A DNA stretch of 42,346 bases from J051 sp040289295 (lineage in GTDB: Bacteria > Armatimonadota > Fimbriimonadia > Fimbriimonadales > ATM1), in NCBI GenBank assembly GCA_040289295.1, contig PSLA01000020.1, positions 1-42,346 on the forward strand, given 5' to 3'. Made by a program: the position numbers and the translations under genes. This document shows positions 40,348-42,346 of this stretch, piece by piece (the first letter of the stretch is position 1; every line of letters starts with the position of its first letter). A model generated the notes under the pieces. That model had not been told where the DNA came from. It ran no database searches and saw only the letters and a list, made by a program, of their open reading frames with translations.

Positions 40348-40352
40348 CGCTG

Positions 40353-40406
40353 CCCTCACCCTTCTCACGATCGGAGAGGGTTTGCTCACCCCCTCTCCCT
40401 GTGGGG
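40353..40406. repeat. CTCTCCC/GGGAGAGGG palindromic repeat, two partial units
   Basis: CCCTCACCCTTCTCACGATC with GGAGAGGG, then a second partial unit CTCACCCCCTCTCCCTGTGG. It sits 5 bp after the M23-like gene. TATACT (40420-40425) follows and might be a -10, but no -35 is seen. Farther on, a 15-codon ORF (40482-40529, MKRMGESWGDGASEF) after AGAGAGAA ends 13 bp before the barrel gene and could be a leader peptide or chance. Confidence 0.7.
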
Positions 40407-40542
40407 CGCGCGGATGCGGTATACTGTAGTAGCAGCGTGTGCGAAAGCAACGGGCTGACTATCCAAGGAACAGAGAGAAAAATGAAGCGAATGGGAGAAA
40501 GTTGGGGTGATGGGGCGAGCGAGTTCTGATAAACTGCGCCGT

Positions 40543-41505
40543 ATGCAGGGGAAAGCGGGACTCCTCGTCATTCTTGTAGGCATTTCCGCCGGAGACGCGT
40601 TCGGCCAGGTGAAGTGAGCGGCGCCCAGCATCCCCGTCGGGGTTGCGTCGGGCAAAGAGGCTGCAAGCCGCGTTGGCGGTATTGACGTTGGGTTCACGTT
40701 CATCTACGAGAACGGCATCGTCCCGATCAGAGGGAGCAAGCGAGGGCCTAACGCGGACCTCGAGACCACTGTCTCGCGCACGTTTTTGACCACCCTCACG
40801 TATGCGGCGAACCCGAAGCTCGAGGTCGACCTCGTCATCCCCTACAAGGACACGTACGCTCCGAAGACTCCAGCCGGTAACAACAACCACAAGATCTGGC
40901 GACGGTACGCGGGCATGGGCGACGCGATCCTTCTGGCGCAATACGGCCTTGGCTCGCTCGGCATGAGCGGATTGAGTTTCCAGGCGAGGGTCGGTCTGCG
41001 GATGCCCACGGGCAAGACGAATCCAGATCACGACTGGGTCGCTCGAAACGGAGAGACGATCCACGCGCGCGACCCAGTGCTGCAGCCGGGGCAGGGTCAA
41101 TGGGACCCGATCGTCGGCATGCGGGTTGACGGCAAGTCCGGCAACTTCGACTGGTTCTTCTCCGGTCTGTACCGCTACTCAACGGGCCCGAACGGCTATG
41201 CGTACAACTTCGGCAGCGAGCTGCAGATGGTTGTCGGTGCCACGTGCAGCCTGTCGAATCGCTGGGATGCGAGCCTGATGGCGAACTTCATCCACACCGA
41301 CATGGATACTGACTTCCGCAAGTCGGGCGCGGTGAAGAACACCGGCGGTGAGTGGCTTTATGTCACGCCCGGAGTGCGGCACCGTTGGGACGGAGGTGCG
41401 TCCACCGACCTGTCGGTGATGATTCCGATCTATCGAAACACAAACGGCAACATCCTGAACCCGGAGTTTGTTCTGAGCATGTCCTCTTCGTTCCGGTTCG
41501 ACACG
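40543..41505 (+). CDS. Outer-membrane beta-barrel protein (MetA-pathway/transporter type), in-frame TGA, 3' end in gap
   Basis: ATG 40543 gives a typical signal peptide (MQGKAGLLVILVGISAGDAF, then GQVK). Codon 25 (40615-40617) is TGA, and the same frame then continues without interruption as AAPSIPVGVASGKEA and on to a barrel with alternating strands: TTLTYAANPKLEVDLVIPY, GMGDAILLAQYGLG, FQARVGLRMPTGKTN and YAYNFGSELQMVVGAT. This fits the Phenol_MetA_deg-like outer-membrane family (solute transport). TGA probably stands for TGG (Trp), by mutation, sequencing error or readthrough. The 3' end is lost in the gap at 41506. Confidence 0.75.
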
Positions 41506-41562
41506 NNNNNNNNNNNNNNNNNNNNNNNNNNNNNNNNNNNNNNNNNNNNNNNNNNNNNNNNN
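41506..41562. other. Assembly gap (57 N)
   Basis: This N run hides the end of the beta-barrel gene and the start of the thioredoxin gene; the real gap may be longer. Confidence 0.97.
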
Positions 41563-41836
41563 CGAGGAGCACCTGGTCGCCGGGAAGTGGACCCTGTTCG
41601 AGTTCCGTTCAGACACGTGCGCGACCTGTGTCACCCTGGAGACCTCGTTGGTGCGGCTGGCTCGCGATAAAGGAATCGCGCTGAGGCGTATTGACATAAC
41701 TCAAGGCGGGGCAGCCGTCGAGCAGCACGCGATCGGTGCGACTCCGACGTTGATCCTGTTCGATTCCGAAGGTGTGATGCGCCTTCGCGTGGAGGGCGAC
41801 CTCGACGCGGTGCGCAAGGCGCTCGTGGGGAAATAA
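41563..41836 (+). CDS. Thioredoxin-like protein, 5' end in gap
   Basis: About 90 residues are visible: WTLFEFRSDTCATCVTLETS with the redox motif CATC, a beta strand IALRRIDITQG, and the cis-Pro strand IGATPTLILFDSEGVMRL, then DLDAVRKALVGK. This is a thioredoxin fold of normal length, missing its first about 15-20 residues or signal. Whether it is exported cannot be seen. It follows the beta-barrel gene on the same strand and may be in its operon, or even fused to it, since the frame across the gap is unknown. Confidence 0.82.
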
Positions 41837-41874
41837 CCGCGCGCGTGCCTTCCCGGAGAATGCATAATTGAGGT

Positions 41875-41947
41875 ATGCCCAGGGAGACAGATGCTGCACA
41901 CGTGGATGGTCTGATTCGCCTTGCCGATGAGGTAGCCACTCGGCTGG
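41875..41947 (+). CDS. 5' end of an unidentified gene, cut by gap
   Basis: ATG 41875 begins MPRETDAAHVDGLIRLADEV ATRL before the N run. CATAAT (41863-41868) ends 6 bases before the ATG, so this may be another leaderless start. Too short to identify. Confidence 0.4.
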
Positions 41948-42061
41948 NNNNNNNNNNNNNNNNNNNNNNNNNNNNNNNNNNNNNNNNNNNNNNNNNNNNN
42001 NNNNNNNNNNNNNNNNNNNNNNNNNNNNNNNNNNNNNNNNNNNNNNNNNNNNNNNNNNNNN
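41948..42061. other. Assembly gap (114 N)
   Basis: Separates the start of a plus-strand gene from a minus-strand hydrolase; the true length and any genes in it are unknown. Confidence 0.97.
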
Positions 42062-42346
42062 TACGGCAGCCTGTGCTCCTTGAAGAATTTCACGATCATC
42101 TCGGTCGTACCAGGTGGCCACGTGTGCCCGCCGTCGGGCATTCGCCAAACCACCACGTTGTTTCCGGTTTCGGGTTTGTACAGCGTGTAGCCCGGCGCCC
42201 ACTCGCTCTCCTGTTTCCCGGCGCCGTTGAGCCTGACGCAAGCGTCTCGCGTCAGTTCCGCGCCACGCAACGGCACGAGGTTGTCGTTCCTACCGTGCAG
42301 GATCAGCACAGGCCTGGGTGTCTTCGCCTCCCTCACCCCCAGCCCC
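42062..42346 (-). CDS. C-terminal part of a PHB depolymerase/LpqC-type esterase
   Basis: The frame is open from the window edge to the gap. RPVLILHGRNDNLVPLRGAE holds the catalytic Asp strand, and VVWRMPDGGHTWPP holds the catalytic His of the alpha/beta-hydrolase fold; the spacing (WAPGYTLYKPETGNN between) fits the esterase/PHB depolymerase group (LpqC, feruloyl esterase-like), which are usually secreted. The nucleophile Ser region is outside the window. Bases 42327-42346 resemble the CTCACCCC part of the palindromic repeat, so the upstream coding sequence could be disturbed. Confidence 0.72.

Overview
The window looks like a chromosomal scaffold piece from a moderately GC-rich, Gram-negative-type (diderm) bacterium. 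It carries a CMP-KDO synthetase (LPS), a beta-barrel outer-membrane protein, a PilB/GspE-type ATPase, lipoprotein signals and complex I subunits. Four runs of N (13299-13338, 13822-13871, 41506-41562, 41948-42061) mark assembly gaps, and frames change across at least one of them, so the N lengths are not reliable. The mix of families (UPF0182, DUF1854, DUF255, McsA-like zinc ribbons, intergenic repeats) made me think of Armatimonadota, but that is an impression and not a demonstrated placement. I see no phage, integrase, transposase, CRISPR array, tRNA or rRNA.

Layout. 1-2119, minus strand: a GYF_2 membrane protein bracketed by a 28-bp direct repeat, then ComF and a DUF1854 protein. 2195-10627, plus strand: a GH65-like six-hairpin glycosidase, then a tightly packed run of kdsB, a secreted propeller-like protein, bifunctional rel, dtd, a TPR protein and a ferredoxin, followed by a DUF4434 protein. 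10639-13965, minus: a 2-oxoacid dehydrogenase E2 and a DUF255 thioredoxin-like protein with an extra DsbD-alpha-like tail. 14119-14958, plus: infC (AUU start) overlapping rpmI, with no rplT after it. 14969-17740, minus: three exported proteins (phosphodiester glycosidase, DUF4397 lipoprotein, M14 carboxypeptidase). 18011-20325, plus: nuoB-nuoI, ilvE and a truncated McsA-like protein. 20326-20716 is a mosaic of repeats and gene debris, including a copy of the 3' end of nuoI. Then follow lon, convergent pilB/gspE, rluD, an ABC-2 permease and UPF0182 (20947-29585); DUF2993, pstB and aroC (minus, to 32281); two small RRM proteins flanking a BI-1 family gene (32356-33999); thiolase, a frameshifted ANTAR regulator and transketolase (34350-38195); a fatty acid hydroxylase-type protein; a degenerate M23 protein; a beta-barrel gene with an in-frame TGA; a thioredoxin; and two partial genes at the right edge.

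Genes that work together: rel and dtd sit in one translationally coupled block (stress signalling and translation quality control); infC and rpmI are translation genes with their own promoter; nuoB and nuoI are adjacent parts of the quinone-proximal arm of complex I; the two RRM proteins are close paralogues.

The most distinctive non-genic feature is a family of short intergenic repeats. One module (core GAGCGTCC, about 24 bp) occurs singly and as two 82-bp elements with inverted ends (26659-26740 and 34238-34319, opposite orientation, about 76/82 identical by my count). One copy (4276-4302) sits between 21-bp direct duplications of the end of the upstream gene. Another copy is joined to a duplicated nuoI tail. 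A second palindromic module (CTCTCCC...GGGAGAGGG) lies in other intergenic spaces and twice forms the same composite with the first.
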